A stretch of 64,000 nt of DNA from Gavia stellata (lineage: Eukaryota; Chordata; Aves; Gaviiformes; Gaviidae). The notes under the pieces were generated by a model. It saw only the letters and a program-made list of their open reading frames with translations. It made no database searches and was not told the origin of the DNA. The position numbers and the translations under genes are program-made. Positions 31,381 to 41,840 of the stretch are shown here, in pieces; the first letter of the stretch is position 1, and each line of letters starts with the position of its first letter. Location: positions 4,936,155 through 5,000,154 of the forward strand of contig NC_082596.1 in NCBI RefSeq assembly GCF_030936135.1, in the 5' to 3' direction.

Positions 31381-31605
31381 CAGAATCACAGAATCACAGA
31401 ATCACTAAGGTTGGAAAAGACCTGTAAGATCATCAAGTCCAACCAAAAAAAAAAAAAACCACCAAAAAAACCCAAACAAACCACACCACACAACAACAAC
31501 AAACCACAACACACCAAAAACCAACCCACCCAACACCACACAGCTCCATGCCCATTAAGCTACATCCCACAATGCCACATCCACACGCTATCTATCCACA
31601 CTTCA
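31381..31605 (-). mobile_element. Truncated CR1 nested inside CR1 copy 2
   Basis: Antisense CR1 3' end: CACAGAATCACAGAATCA, then GGTTGGAAAAGACCTG and ATCATCAAGTCCAACC, with the 5' part (GCCACATCCACACG) toward 31590. The host ORF1 is cut between its KRDF and RALGRL blocks. The six bases ACTTCA occur at 31375-31380 and again at 31600-31605, which looks like a target-site duplication. An A/C-only stretch fills 31444-31541 where ordinary CR1 sequence would be expected. Confidence 0.8.
31444..31541 (+). repeat. A/C-only low-complexity tract
   Basis: About 100 bases of A and C with no G or T, starting with an A run and continuing as irregular ACC, CAA and CCA units. It sits inside the nested CR1, replacing its normal sequence, so it probably grew there after insertion. 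Confidence 0.8.
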
Positions 31606-31886
31606 GGGCCTTGGGACGGTTGGTAAGGGACTCTGGAGCACAGGTTATTTTTTCCTCTATCCTTCCAGTTGCGGGCAGCGACACTGGAAGGAACAGACGG
31701 ACCCAGCCTATTAATACATGGCTCTGTGGCTGGTATCACTGCCAGAATTTTGGGGTTTTCGATAATGAGATGGTCTAAATGGCACCAGGCCTGCTGATGC
31801 TGGATGGGATTCATCTTTCTCAAAGGGGGGAAGAGGGTCTTTGCTCACGAGCTAGTGGGGCTCATTGATGGAGCTTTAAACTAGAC

Positions 31887-32880
31887 TTGAAGGGAGAGGG
31901 GGATAATATCAGGCTCACCTGTGACAAGCCATGGGATGACACATCAAGGTTAGAGGGATGGGGTGCTAGTAAGGGCCCTCAGCCTGTTGCTCTGAGACAT
32001 GCTGGGTACGCTGCAGCACACTTGAAGTCTTACAGAGATGAGCCAGGGGCTCCTGAGGTAATACGAGCCAACAGAGGATCATCGGTGAAATACCTCAAAG
32101 GAATTAAGGGGTATTCCTCTAAGAAGATGACACAGCTGACAGCCCAGCTGAAGTGCCTCTACACCAACGCACGCAGCATGGGCAACAAACAGGAGGAGTT
32201 GGAAGCCACTGTGCTGCTAGAAAGCTACAACCTAGTTGCCATTACTGAAACTTGGTGGGACGAATCCCGTGACTGGAGTGTGGCTATTGATGGCTACAGG
32301 CTGTTCAGAAGGGACAGGCAAGGAAGGAGGGGTGGAGGGGTTGCCCTCTACATCAAGAAATGGATGAAGTGTGAAGAGCTGTCTCTGATGAATAGCCATG
32401 AGCAGATTGAAAGCTTACGGGTAAGAATTAGAGACCAAGGCAACAAAGGGAACCTTGTGGTTGGTGTCTACTACAGGCCGCCCGATCAAGGGGAGGCTAT
32501 TGATGAAGCTTTCTTACTCCAGCTACAGGAGGCATCGCACTCACAGGCTCTCGTCCTGCTGGGGGACTTCAACCCCCCGAACATCTGCTGGAAAAGTAGC
32601 ATGGCGAGCAGTGGGCAATCCAGGAGACTCCTGGAATGCATTGAGGATAGCTTCTTAAGCTAGGTAATAGACAGCCCTGCCAGAGGGCATGTGTTACTGG
32701 ACCTGTTGGTCACCAACACCAAGCGAGCTAATCAGTGACATCAAGACTGGAGGCAGCCTGGGCTGCAGTGATCATGCACTGATGGAGTTCGCAGTCCTGA
32801 GGGATATGGGTCAGGCGAAGAGTAAAGTCAAGACCCTGAATTTTAGGAAAGCAAATTTCCAGCTGTTCAAGGACAGCTGT
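31887..32880 (+). pseudogene. CR1 copy 2 ORF2 N-terminal part (endonuclease)
   Basis: A 258-codon open stretch followed by a stop at 32661-32663. AP-endonuclease blocks are all visible: [26 protein letters not shown] (catalytic Glu present), VVGVYYRPPDQ and LLGDFNPPNICW. After the stop and a frameshift comes GCSDHALMEF. Better preserved than copy 1, but cut off from any reverse transcriptase. Confidence 0.85.
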
Positions 32881-32900
32881 CAACAGGACCCCCTGAGAAA

Positions 32901-33510
32901 GTGCCAGCCCTGAGCAGCCCTGTGGAGAAGGGCTTGAGGGTACTGGTGGATGAAAAGCTGGACTTGAGCCAGCAATGTGCGCTTGCAGCCCAGAAAGCCA
33001 ACCATATCCTGGGCTGCGTCAAAAGAAGCGTGGCCAGCAGGTCGAGGGAGGTGATTTTGCCTTTCTACTCCACGCTGGTGAGACACCGCCTGGAGCTCTG
33101 AGGCCCTCAGCACAGGGAAGACGTCGACCTGTTGGAGCGGGTCCAGAGGAGGGCCGCAAAAATGATCAGAGGGATGGAACACCTCTCCTGTGAGGACAAG
33201 CTGAGAGAGTTGGGGGTTGTTCAGCCTGGAGAAGGGAAGGCTCCAGGGAGACCTTATTGCCGCCTTTCAGCACTTAAAAGGGGCTTATAAGAAAGATGGG
33301 GACAGACTTTTTAGTAAGGCCTGTTGCGATAGGACAAGGGGTAATGGTCTTAAACTAAAAGAGGGGAGATTCAGACTAGATATGAGAAAGAAATTTTTTA
33401 TGATGAGGGTGTTGAAATACTGGAACAGGTTGCCCAGAGAAATTGTAGATGCCACATCCCTGGAAATGTTCAAGGCCAGATTGGATGGGACTCTGAGCAA
33501 CCTGGCCTAG
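32901..33510 (+). pseudogene. CR1 copy 2 ORF2 C-terminal part
   Basis: Fragments in two frames: [20 protein letters not shown] and [15 protein letters not shown], then LKGAYKKDGDRLF, MRKKFFMMRVLKYWNRLP and DATSLEMFKARLDGTLSNL. This is the poorly understood conserved tail of CR1 ORF2. It follows directly on the endonuclease part, showing the deletion. Confidence 0.8.
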
Positions 33511-33600
33511 TTGAAGATGTCCTTGCTTACTGCAGAGGGGCTGGACTAGATGACCTTTAAATGTCCTTTCCAAGCCAAACCTTTCTATGGTTCTATGATA

Positions 33601-36600
33601 AATAAGTCAAACTTTCAAAAATAAGCTTGAGCAAAATTATTGAAGGATTTGTAAAAAGCCTGAAAGCTTAGAATCCTAAAATGACTATTTTCTATTACCA
33701 GCAAAGTGTATCCAACAGCCTATTATTGTAATGCTCCTTCGGAAAATCTGAGGATTTATTAGACTGTTACAAGTAAAAACTGAGGTAGGCAAGAGGGACT
33801 TGACCTCTTGTATCCATCCCTTCCTCACGATCAGAAACAACTCAGTTTCACTAAATGAAGATTTGACACTACTTACTGCTGGAGATGATAAATGCAGAGT
33901 GTTGCAGCACTTAACTTGTGGGTGCTTGACCCTATTAGTGGGGTCATCAGCTCTGAATTTAAGCATTTACTTAAACTTCCTATACAAGGCACAGAGCAAA
34001 TGTCTACATTTTTAGTACCTAACTCGAAGTAGCAAATAAATGCATCCTTCTATTAGGATGTAATATCCTGGAACATCTGTCATTGTTAGGTGCTTGAAGA
34101 TGGGATTTCACAAATGACTTGCATGAACCTGCCTTGTCTGTCCCTCGCTCCGGTGTTGCCGTGGCCTCCCATGCGAAAGCGCTCAGAGCTGTGCCGATAA
34201 GTCCATGAGATGATCTGACTGAAAACTAGCAACACGGAAAGAAAAGATTCCTTTTCAATCAAATGAACTTGGCAGTGAGGGTGGCCTGGGAAATGAGTAA
34301 CAGAAGTGTGCAAACAAACAACAAAATTATAGGCTTACTAGAGACCAGTCATAATTTGCTTATGAAGAAATTTCATATATTGTATATAACTACATTCCAA
34401 ATATCAGGAAGGAGAAACTGGAGTTTGTTCAAGGGCATCAGGATCTCAGAGTAACTCCTACTACAGCACCTCTGGAAATGTACAGCTTGTCAACAGGCTA
34501 AAAAGAACTGCAAGAGACCCAAGCTATTCGAATAAGAAAGATTGCCTCCTAAGTGGATCCCACACCAGATGACATTTAAATATGTGACGAAGGAACTGAA
34601 GATTAGACCAGCACACAGAAGGAGCTGCTCAGATAGCTATTACTTTATGCCTAAAGGTACTGCTAAATAAGAAACCCAGCAGTGTTAGATTCAGCATCTG
34701 AAACGTCTGCTCCACTGAAAACATCCTGCATTAAACAGAAAGTAACTTATTTTGCAGGATTTAAATAGTGGCTATATATCATTGCTCTCTTTAGACAGTA
34801 GAGGAAATCTAGCTTTACTGAACTTGCAGCTTCTCTGTATTCCAGCGATTCTTGTTGCAATGATCAGCACGTTTAGTGCTGTTGTACTGAAATTGAATAT
34901 ATTTGGGGACAGTACGCAAGCGTTCCTATTGCTTGTGGATACAAAGAAAGGTGAACCGTATAGCCCAGCTTTTTCTATTCTGCTTTAGTGGTGAAAGTAG
35001 GAATGGAAATTTGTGTGGGCCCTAACAGAAGGAGGAGGAACGCTGATAATAGTTCTGATATAACAGTCCTTAAGCTAAAATTGATTACAAATACTGATGC
35101 ATTGCTAAAAAATAAAATATGAAGACCTCGATTTTAAACGTGACATTCACATAAGGTTAGGCTTTGGTTGGTAAAGACGTTAATTAAATGAGATTTACCT
35201 ACATCCTTGCCTCATGGCTGTCTTGCTGCATCTATTGAGTGACACTGATAAGGCTGCTCTGTAGGGCCTCAGAATAAAGTTATGATGAAAACAAATCACT
35301 GTGTAATAAGTAAGCTAAAACCCAGTTTTTCTGCTTCCCAAAGCTTTTCAAAGCCTAGCTATCCAGTCAGGATTGCTGGCTAATAAAGCTGAATTCTGAG
35401 GCAGACCAAGGGGTAAGGTCTAGAAATTTGCAGTGGTATGTGCTTTTCACCTCTGATCCTGTAACTGTCTGTACTTTGTACGATCTATTTAACACATTGC
35501 CATCCTTTTGGAGCAGAACAGCCTCCATTCTAGATGAATCTATAGCAAATAGATGGGGGCTTAAAAAAAAAAAAAAAAAAAGAGTGTACGTGCTTCTATG
35601 TATTCCACAATTCCAGGGTAGTGACTTACTTCCAGGGTGACGAGTTACTGGGACTTGGTCTAGAAAACCAATGTTCTGGTTTAGGATGGTAATAAAACTG
35701 CATTGCTAGCAAGCTGTTATAGGATAGCACAGGAGTGTCTTCGTGATAAATAAAACAAGTAACTTGGGTATGAAACGTCCCTGAGGTGGGTATTTTACCC
35801 TTAGAGGATGGTTAAGAGCAGTGGCGGAGATTTGGCTGGATATGCTTGCGCACTGCTTACCAGCCAAGAAAGGAAAACATCAGTAAAGTACGGAAGAACT
35901 GATGTGATCCTTCCTTTCTTAAAACAGCCTTTTCCCAGCTCTCAAGGCTGCACTTTTTCAGTGACCAGTAACTGACCATAAGTGAGTTATTGATGGTTTG
36001 GGGGCCTTTGCCTTCTGCCTGCATCCATAGTTTCAGGCCCTTGTTATTATCCCACATTTAAACATCACAGTATGAGACACCTGGTATCAAGTTCCAGTTC
36101 ACAGAGTAAGCTTTCACACAAGTTGGTAACAGGTCTGACAAAGGGATTGGGGCCTTCTGGAGTTAGTATAAGGCCTATGGCCTGTTAATAGCAGGACAAT
36201 AGTATTTTCACCAGACATTGGGTACAGAATTGTTTATATAGTTGTGCTGTATTAGCATGCCTATGTTTGGGTTCAAAACAAACTAGCATTAAAGTCTGCA
36301 GAGTGATTGTTCTGTGGTTCTAGAAAACTGCATCGTATCGTGACTCAAAACTAAGGAAGCAAGAACAAGTAGAGTAGGCAAAATGGCAAAGTCTTATATC
36401 TGTGACATAAGGACAACATTTCAAAACATGAAACAACACATGAGTTAAAAACTTAGCCAGGTATAAGACCAGCAGGTAGGGCATTCATTTGCATGCCCAA
36501 AAAGGAGAGAAGATATGACTGCTTGACAGAAAAGAAAAAAAAAAAACAAGATTCCTTTAGTCTCTAAATGGGCTTTGTCTTGCCCAGAATCACTTACATC

Positions 36601-36875
36601 TTCTGCATAGACACCATAGTCTCCTAAAAGCAATCACTGTATGACAGCGAGAGGACTGAAAAGTAGATAAGCCGTTTTAGGTTCTCTTTCTTACTACAGT
36701 CCACCTTAATCTCTGTACAGTTCCCTTTCTTTCTCTAGTAGTTCTTTTTTTTTTCTTGTTAAAACTGTTCATGTGGTCTAAATTGTTCATTGGCCCTGGG
36801 AGGATCCTAATTTGGCTATACAAGCCTATATCTCCTGGTTTTAGCAATTAGCCACACTAATGAACTTCAGGTTGT
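33601..36875. other. Intergenic, nothing recognised
   Basis: AT-rich intergenic DNA between two CR1 copies. It holds an A run at 35563-35581. Short open frames have no recognisable similarity. Confidence 0.65.
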
Positions 36876-37730
36876 TGATCAGCAGCAGCAGGGTAGGAAG
36901 GCTCTACAGAGGGATCTGGACAGGCTGGATCGATGGGCTGAGGCCAATTTTATGAGGTTCAACAAGGCCAAGTGCCGGGTCCTGCACTTGGGTAACAACA
37001 ACCCCATGCAACGCTACAGGCTTGGGGACAAGTGGCTGGAAAGCTGCCCCGCAGAAAAGGACCTGGGGGTGTTGATTGACAGCCGGCTGAATATGAGCCA
37101 GCAGTGTGCCCAGGTGGCCAAGAAGGCCAACGGCATCCTGGCCTGTATCAGAAACAGTGTGGCCAGCAGGAGCAGGGAGGGGATCAACCCCTGTACTCGG
37201 CACTGGTGAGGCCGCACCTCGAATACTGTGTTCCCTTTTGGGCCCCTCACTACAAGAAGGACATTGAGGTGCTGGAGCGTGTCCAGAGAAGGGCGACGAA
37301 GCTGGTGAGGGGTCTGGAGCACAAGTCTGATGAGGAGCGGCTGAGGGAACTGGGGTTGTTCAGTCTGGAGAGGAGGAGGCTGAGGGGAGACCTCATCGCT
37401 CTCTACAATTACCTGAAAGGAGGTTGTAGAGAGATGGGTGCTGCTCTCTTCTACCAAGTACAAGTGATAGAATGAGAGAAAACAGCCTCAAGTTGTGCCA
37501 GGGGAGGTTTAGATTGGATATTAGGAAAGACTTCTTCACTGAAAGGGTTTCAAGCACTGGAACAGGCTGCCCAGGGAGGTGGTTGAGTCACCATCCCTGA
37601 AGGTATTTAAAAGATGTGCTGCTTAGGGACATGGTTTAGTGGTGGACTTGGCAGGGTTAGGTTAACGGTTGGACTTGATGACTTGATGATCTTAAGGGTC
37701 TTTTCCAACCTAAATGAGTCTATGATTCAT
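36876..37730 (+). mobile_element. CR1 LINE copy 3, 5'-truncated
   Basis: Begins abruptly inside ORF2 (AGCAGCAGGGTAGGAAGGC) and runs to the 3' terminus AACCTAAATGAGTCTATGAT near 37728. The ORF2 C-terminus is readable: [16 protein letters not shown] and [20 protein letters not shown], then after a one-base shift near 37190 [13 protein letters not shown] and [17 protein letters not shown]. The 5' truncation is typical of LINE insertion. Confidence 0.92.
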
Positions 37731-40700
37731 GCCAACACCTTCAGCCAAAGGGAATGGGTTAAAGTCTTTCCGGAAGGTGTTGGTAGATAATCAGGTTGCC
37801 CTGAATTGTTTAGGTCACTGTTTATGTGCTGTGAACCAGGACAGTCATCCCCTCCTGCAACTGTTTCCATTGTTTTTTGCAGTTGCGCCTACTGTGCCAT
37901 ACCGAGTTGGGGTTTTTTTGGAATTTGATAAAGCAACTGTAGAGCATTAAGTTGTTTTCTCCAGGTTTCTTCATGAACAGTCTTAGGTACAGTATTTACT
38001 TCCCTTATCTTCTTTTTGGAAACTACTTTTCTCCCTTGCTGGGTTTTTGGGTTTGTTTTTTTTTCCCCTGATAACTAGGTTATTACAACAAAGAACAAAA
38101 CTGTTAGTACTTAAAACTGAAATAATCAGCATACCTAACATATCCCCAATAGGTGGTGCTGCATCTTTTTCATAGTGTTTAGTTGTTGTATTCTTGGCAC
38201 TGATCACCGAGAAAAGTTAAGTCTTTCCTGAGTGAACTGAAGTTAGTAATCTAATAATAATAAATACTTTGTTTTGTTTTTATTTTTTTATAAATAAGTA
38301 TTGCAATTCATTTGGTAAAAGAAATCAAGTGTGGCTTTGTAGCTTAGTAATTAGGACATAATTCATTCTTTGAGAGATATCAGTTCTGGGAAATACCAGC
38401 TTGAAATCCAGCAGTTACGATAGGTATTGTGTCCAACAGTCACTCAATTTTTTCTTTAAAGAAACCTGATTTTAAGTGTTTAAGCAGTTCTTTTTATACT
38501 ACTATATAATTGTTAATATAGCATATAAAGAGCATGTATAAAAGAATGCTTTTATAGAACTTTCAAACCATGCTTTCAAACCAAACCTTTTAAAGAACTG
38601 AGGTCTTTTTTGGGTGAAATTGCCCGGTAAGACATAATCAGGTTTCACTGTGCTCCAAAACATCAACTGTCAGTGACAGCAAGCATTAGAAGTAAAGCAA
38701 GTGACATGGCCCAAAATGAGTGTGCGTCCTGTTACTTCAAGAACAGAAGTAGAAGAGAGCTGTAACTCTCCTTTCCTTAGTAACAGAAATGCTCCTGAAA
38801 GTGTGCAGTAGCATGAAAATAGCCTGCAGGACTTCTACATGAGAAAACAGTCCTTAAATAAAACTATTTAACTGATTTATTATTTAACTGATTGTGCAAG
38901 TCTGCAGTCATGTATGCACAGCGATAAGCCCTTTTGCTTATGTGCTAAATCCACAAAAATCAGCTTTAAATCAATATGAGTATATTGCACTCTAGGATGT
39001 TCCAGGTATTAACTGCTGTTTTTGGGATCTCTGTTTTCCAGGGAATTTCTTAAATCAGTTGCAGAGTATCCTGTGGAGCCTGAGAGAAGTGTGGGATATG
39101 TGTTTATTGTTTTGTGAAACCTCCCCTTACATTTCACCTATCTTTTGTTGCTTGTTAGCTTGTTATTTTTAAACTGCTAGCAGAGTACCATAATCTACTT
39201 TTTTTTTTTCTTCTTTTGCAGTTGTGTGAGGTATCTGATGAAGTTCCATGTGGATACATCCCTTTGGCTTCACTGACTTGCTTTCAGGCCAGGATTTCAT
39301 AACAAGAATGATGTAGAAAGGTGAGACAGAATTATCTGCGTTTATGCATCCAACGATCAATTTGGGTTTTGTCCATCTACAGGACAGAGATGGCCATTTT
39401 TCTGGACGTCTGTATTAAGCTCATTCCACATGTGTACAAACATGATCTGATAGACATTAGCTTCAGTGCTGCTAGTCAGGGTGACCAAATTAGTCAAGTG
39501 GACTTTTCTAGAAACCTAGCAGTGTATTTTTATGCTCTCTTGTACTTAAATGCGGAAGGTCTCACAGGCATGATAGTATGAGTAATGTTAGAGGGAGTTA
39601 TCTTCCTAATCAGACCAAAGAGATTGATTTAAATATAGTATCAAAAAAATTAGATGTCGATACAGGGACTGCATGGTTCCCACCTGGCACCTCAGCATTT
39701 AGTACTGTCTAATATAGCAGAAAGGCCAAATTTGCCTCAGATAACTCTCTTCTGGCTCTTAATTTTGGGGATTTTCCCCCCCCCCATTTTCAGCCTCTAG
39801 TAAGGTTATATAGCATAAACCAGAAATTATTGGTGGTTGTGCAAAAATGTTACCCAATTCCTCACAGAGGGGAAAAGAGCAACCCCTTTGCCAGCTCCCT
39901 TGTTTAGCTTTATAATTTTGCTAGAGCCACTTGGCTTTACTCTAGAACTAAAGTTGACCCATGATTTTGTCATTTATTTGTTTATAGTTACTGGTAAATC
40001 TTTACTTTCCAGAAGCTTGAGGAGCTTGGAATGCAGACAAATCCAAAGACACTCCAGAGGAAACTCTCGTGGTGACAATGTTTTCAGGAACAGTACACTT
40101 GAAGTGAAAGCTGAGCTGTTAATAGCAACCCTTGAACACCTACAAGTAGGACCCAAAGGGAAGAGTAAACATAACAGTTGATGTAACTTTGCATCAGTCA
40201 GATGCTTCTATATCACTTCAGATATGAACTGATGACGGAAGATATTAATTGGTTTGATGAACTATACAAGCTGTATGTTTGCCTCGTGCTTTGGCAGATA
40301 ATATTTACTGAAGGAATTCAGTTGACTTTGAAGGGGCTTGGCTGTTCTGGGATGAGAACTGCATTTTTTTTAAAGGCTTCCACATCAAAATGGAGCAGGT
40401 GAATGAAAGTATGCATCACAGCTGCTATGCTGTAATTCTGTAGGTAACACTTTCTGGTGGAAGTGAGCATCATTAACTTGCTCTTTGCCTCTTTAGCAGG
40501 TTTAAGATTTTTTTTTTTTTTCCTATTTTCTTATCCTGAAAGGAAGAGGTAGTAATGAGGTGATAACAAAAGGATGACTGCTCCTGCAGGAATCATCACC
40601 ACTGATATCTCCTGGGTCTCAGTGCATCATTCTGACCAATATTATGCCTCTTTCACATTATTGCTAATTGGTATTCCTCCGTACTAATCTTTACATAAGG

Positions 40701-41200
40701 CCAGAGATTATCTGGTTGTACAAGATGGTAAGGTACCACGCCACCGCTGAGTTTCATAGATAGAACAAAAAGTGGATGTGGTATGGAGGTGTGAGATCCA
40801 TGAGGTGACTGATCTGAGGTTTTCACAGCAGCGTTGCCTTTATCTCATAGGGCGTTGGGGAGGAATGGAAGTGAAACAATCAAATCCAATTTTCAAGTAA
40901 ACAGGGCATTCAAGATCAAGCAGTATGCGTAATATTGATGTCATTCCAGCATCCCTTTTAAACATGTGTAACTAGGCAGGCAGCCTTGAAGGAGAGGTAG
41001 TGGAGAGCTAGAGGCACGTCGTATTTTCCGAGGTCTCGTTGAAAGGCAGAACAAGTCTCTAGCAGTCCTGGCTGCAGCATACACTTTGCTTTAGTTTGAC
41101 TGTTGGTGTTGCACCTGCCTAAGGCAGAGGCTTGGTAAAAACAAGCCACGGTTCACCTTGGTGGGTGACTCCAGGGCCTAGAAAGGCTCCTGCTACCAAT
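37731..41200. other. Intergenic region upstream of AGO2, nothing recognised
   Basis: AT-rich sequence with scattered T and C runs (for example the C run around 39777-39785). No gene, CR1 or RNA gene was recognised between CR1 copy 3 and the AGO2 CpG island. Confidence 0.65.
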
Positions 41201-41602
41201 GGTTCGCGTCTGGTTAGCCACACTGGCAGGCTGTAAGAAGAGCAAAGCGGGGGTACTGACGGCGAGGCTGGGGCAGAGCTGTTGGGATCCAGGAGAGGAA
41301 ATTCGTGCCGGGGTGGAGAAGGAGGCGGCAGAAGGCTGGTCGGCTCCAGCCGGCGGGCTGGAGGCGGTGGGCAGGCAGCTCGGCCCGGGCCCACCGCGCG
41401 GCCGGGCTGCGGGGAGCGGGGCCCCCCAGGCGCGCCGGCCGCCCCGCTTCCCGCCCGCCGCGGGGGCCGCGGGCAGGAGGGCGGGGAGGCGGCGGCGGGC
41501 GGAGCGCCCCTTCCCCGTGACCCCGCGGCTCCTCCCTTCTCCCCACCCACCTCCCCGCTCCTCAGTGCCGCCGAGTAACCTGGTTTCCCGGCGTCGGCCC
41601 GG

Positions 41603-41697
41603 CCCTCCTCCCTCTTTTCTTTTCTTTTTTTTTTTCTCCTTTCCCCTTTTCTTTTCCTCCCCCCTCCCCTCCCCTTCCTCCTCCTCCCCCTTCCCCC
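41603..41697 (+). repeat. 95-base uninterrupted homopyrimidine tract upstream of AGO2
   Basis: Only C and T from 41603 to 41697, then GACAG. It ends 112 bases before the AGO2 ATG. Such tracts can form triplex structure in DNA. Within a transcript, a long pyrimidine stretch followed by CAG would also look like a splice acceptor. Confidence 0.9.
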
Positions 41698-41809
41698 GAC
41701 AGCGTAGCCGGGGCTCGGGTTCGCTCCCTCCCCCCCTTCCCTCCCCTCGAGCTGCTGCCGCGGTAGGGACCTGGAGAGAGGCGCCGCCTCCGCCGCCGCA
41801 CACGGAGAC

Positions 41810-41840
41810 ATGTACCCGGGAGCCACCTCCGCCGGACCCG
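41810..41840 (+). CDS. AGO2: AGO2 coding exon 1
   Basis: The ATG at 41810 opens [10 protein letters not shown] plus one base, then a GTGAGG donor. An in-frame TAG at 41705-41707 with no ATG after it makes this the first in-frame AUG. Mammalian AGO2 begins with the shorter MYSGAGP, so this exon is about three codons longer. The exon was placed by its MY start and by phase match with exon 2. Confidence 0.88.

Larger units (their letters stand above)
30587..31780 (+). pseudogene. CR1 copy 2 ORF1 remnant, interrupted by an insertion
   Basis: Matches ORF1 of copy 1 from the WQKAM start region through VPLYNRYEALDVE and LLRGTEGPICW to VRDSGAQVIFSSILPV. The esterase GDSLL block reads GYSLL, so its Asp is lost while the Ser is kept. 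The frame is split by the nested CR1 at 31381-31605 and by frameshifts. Confidence 0.7.
30245..33600 (+). mobile_element. CR1 LINE copy 2, with internal deletion and nested CR1
   Basis: A second long CR1, in forward orientation. It has a 5' region resembling copy 1 (CCACCTATAAAA), ORF1 remnants, an ORF2 endonuclease part (31887 to about 32880), then an abrupt jump near 32890 to the ORF2 C-terminus (32901-33182). It ends at the CR1 terminus TTCTATGGTTCTATGAT near 33600. The reverse transcriptase core is absent. The 5' boundary is estimated from where similarity to copy 1 fades. Confidence 0.88.

Noticed and set aside
35563..35581. A runs (also 52024-52041 and 59806-59820) as retrocopy tails
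   Set aside because: No polyA signal or coding remnant precedes them. They look like simple homopolymer runs.
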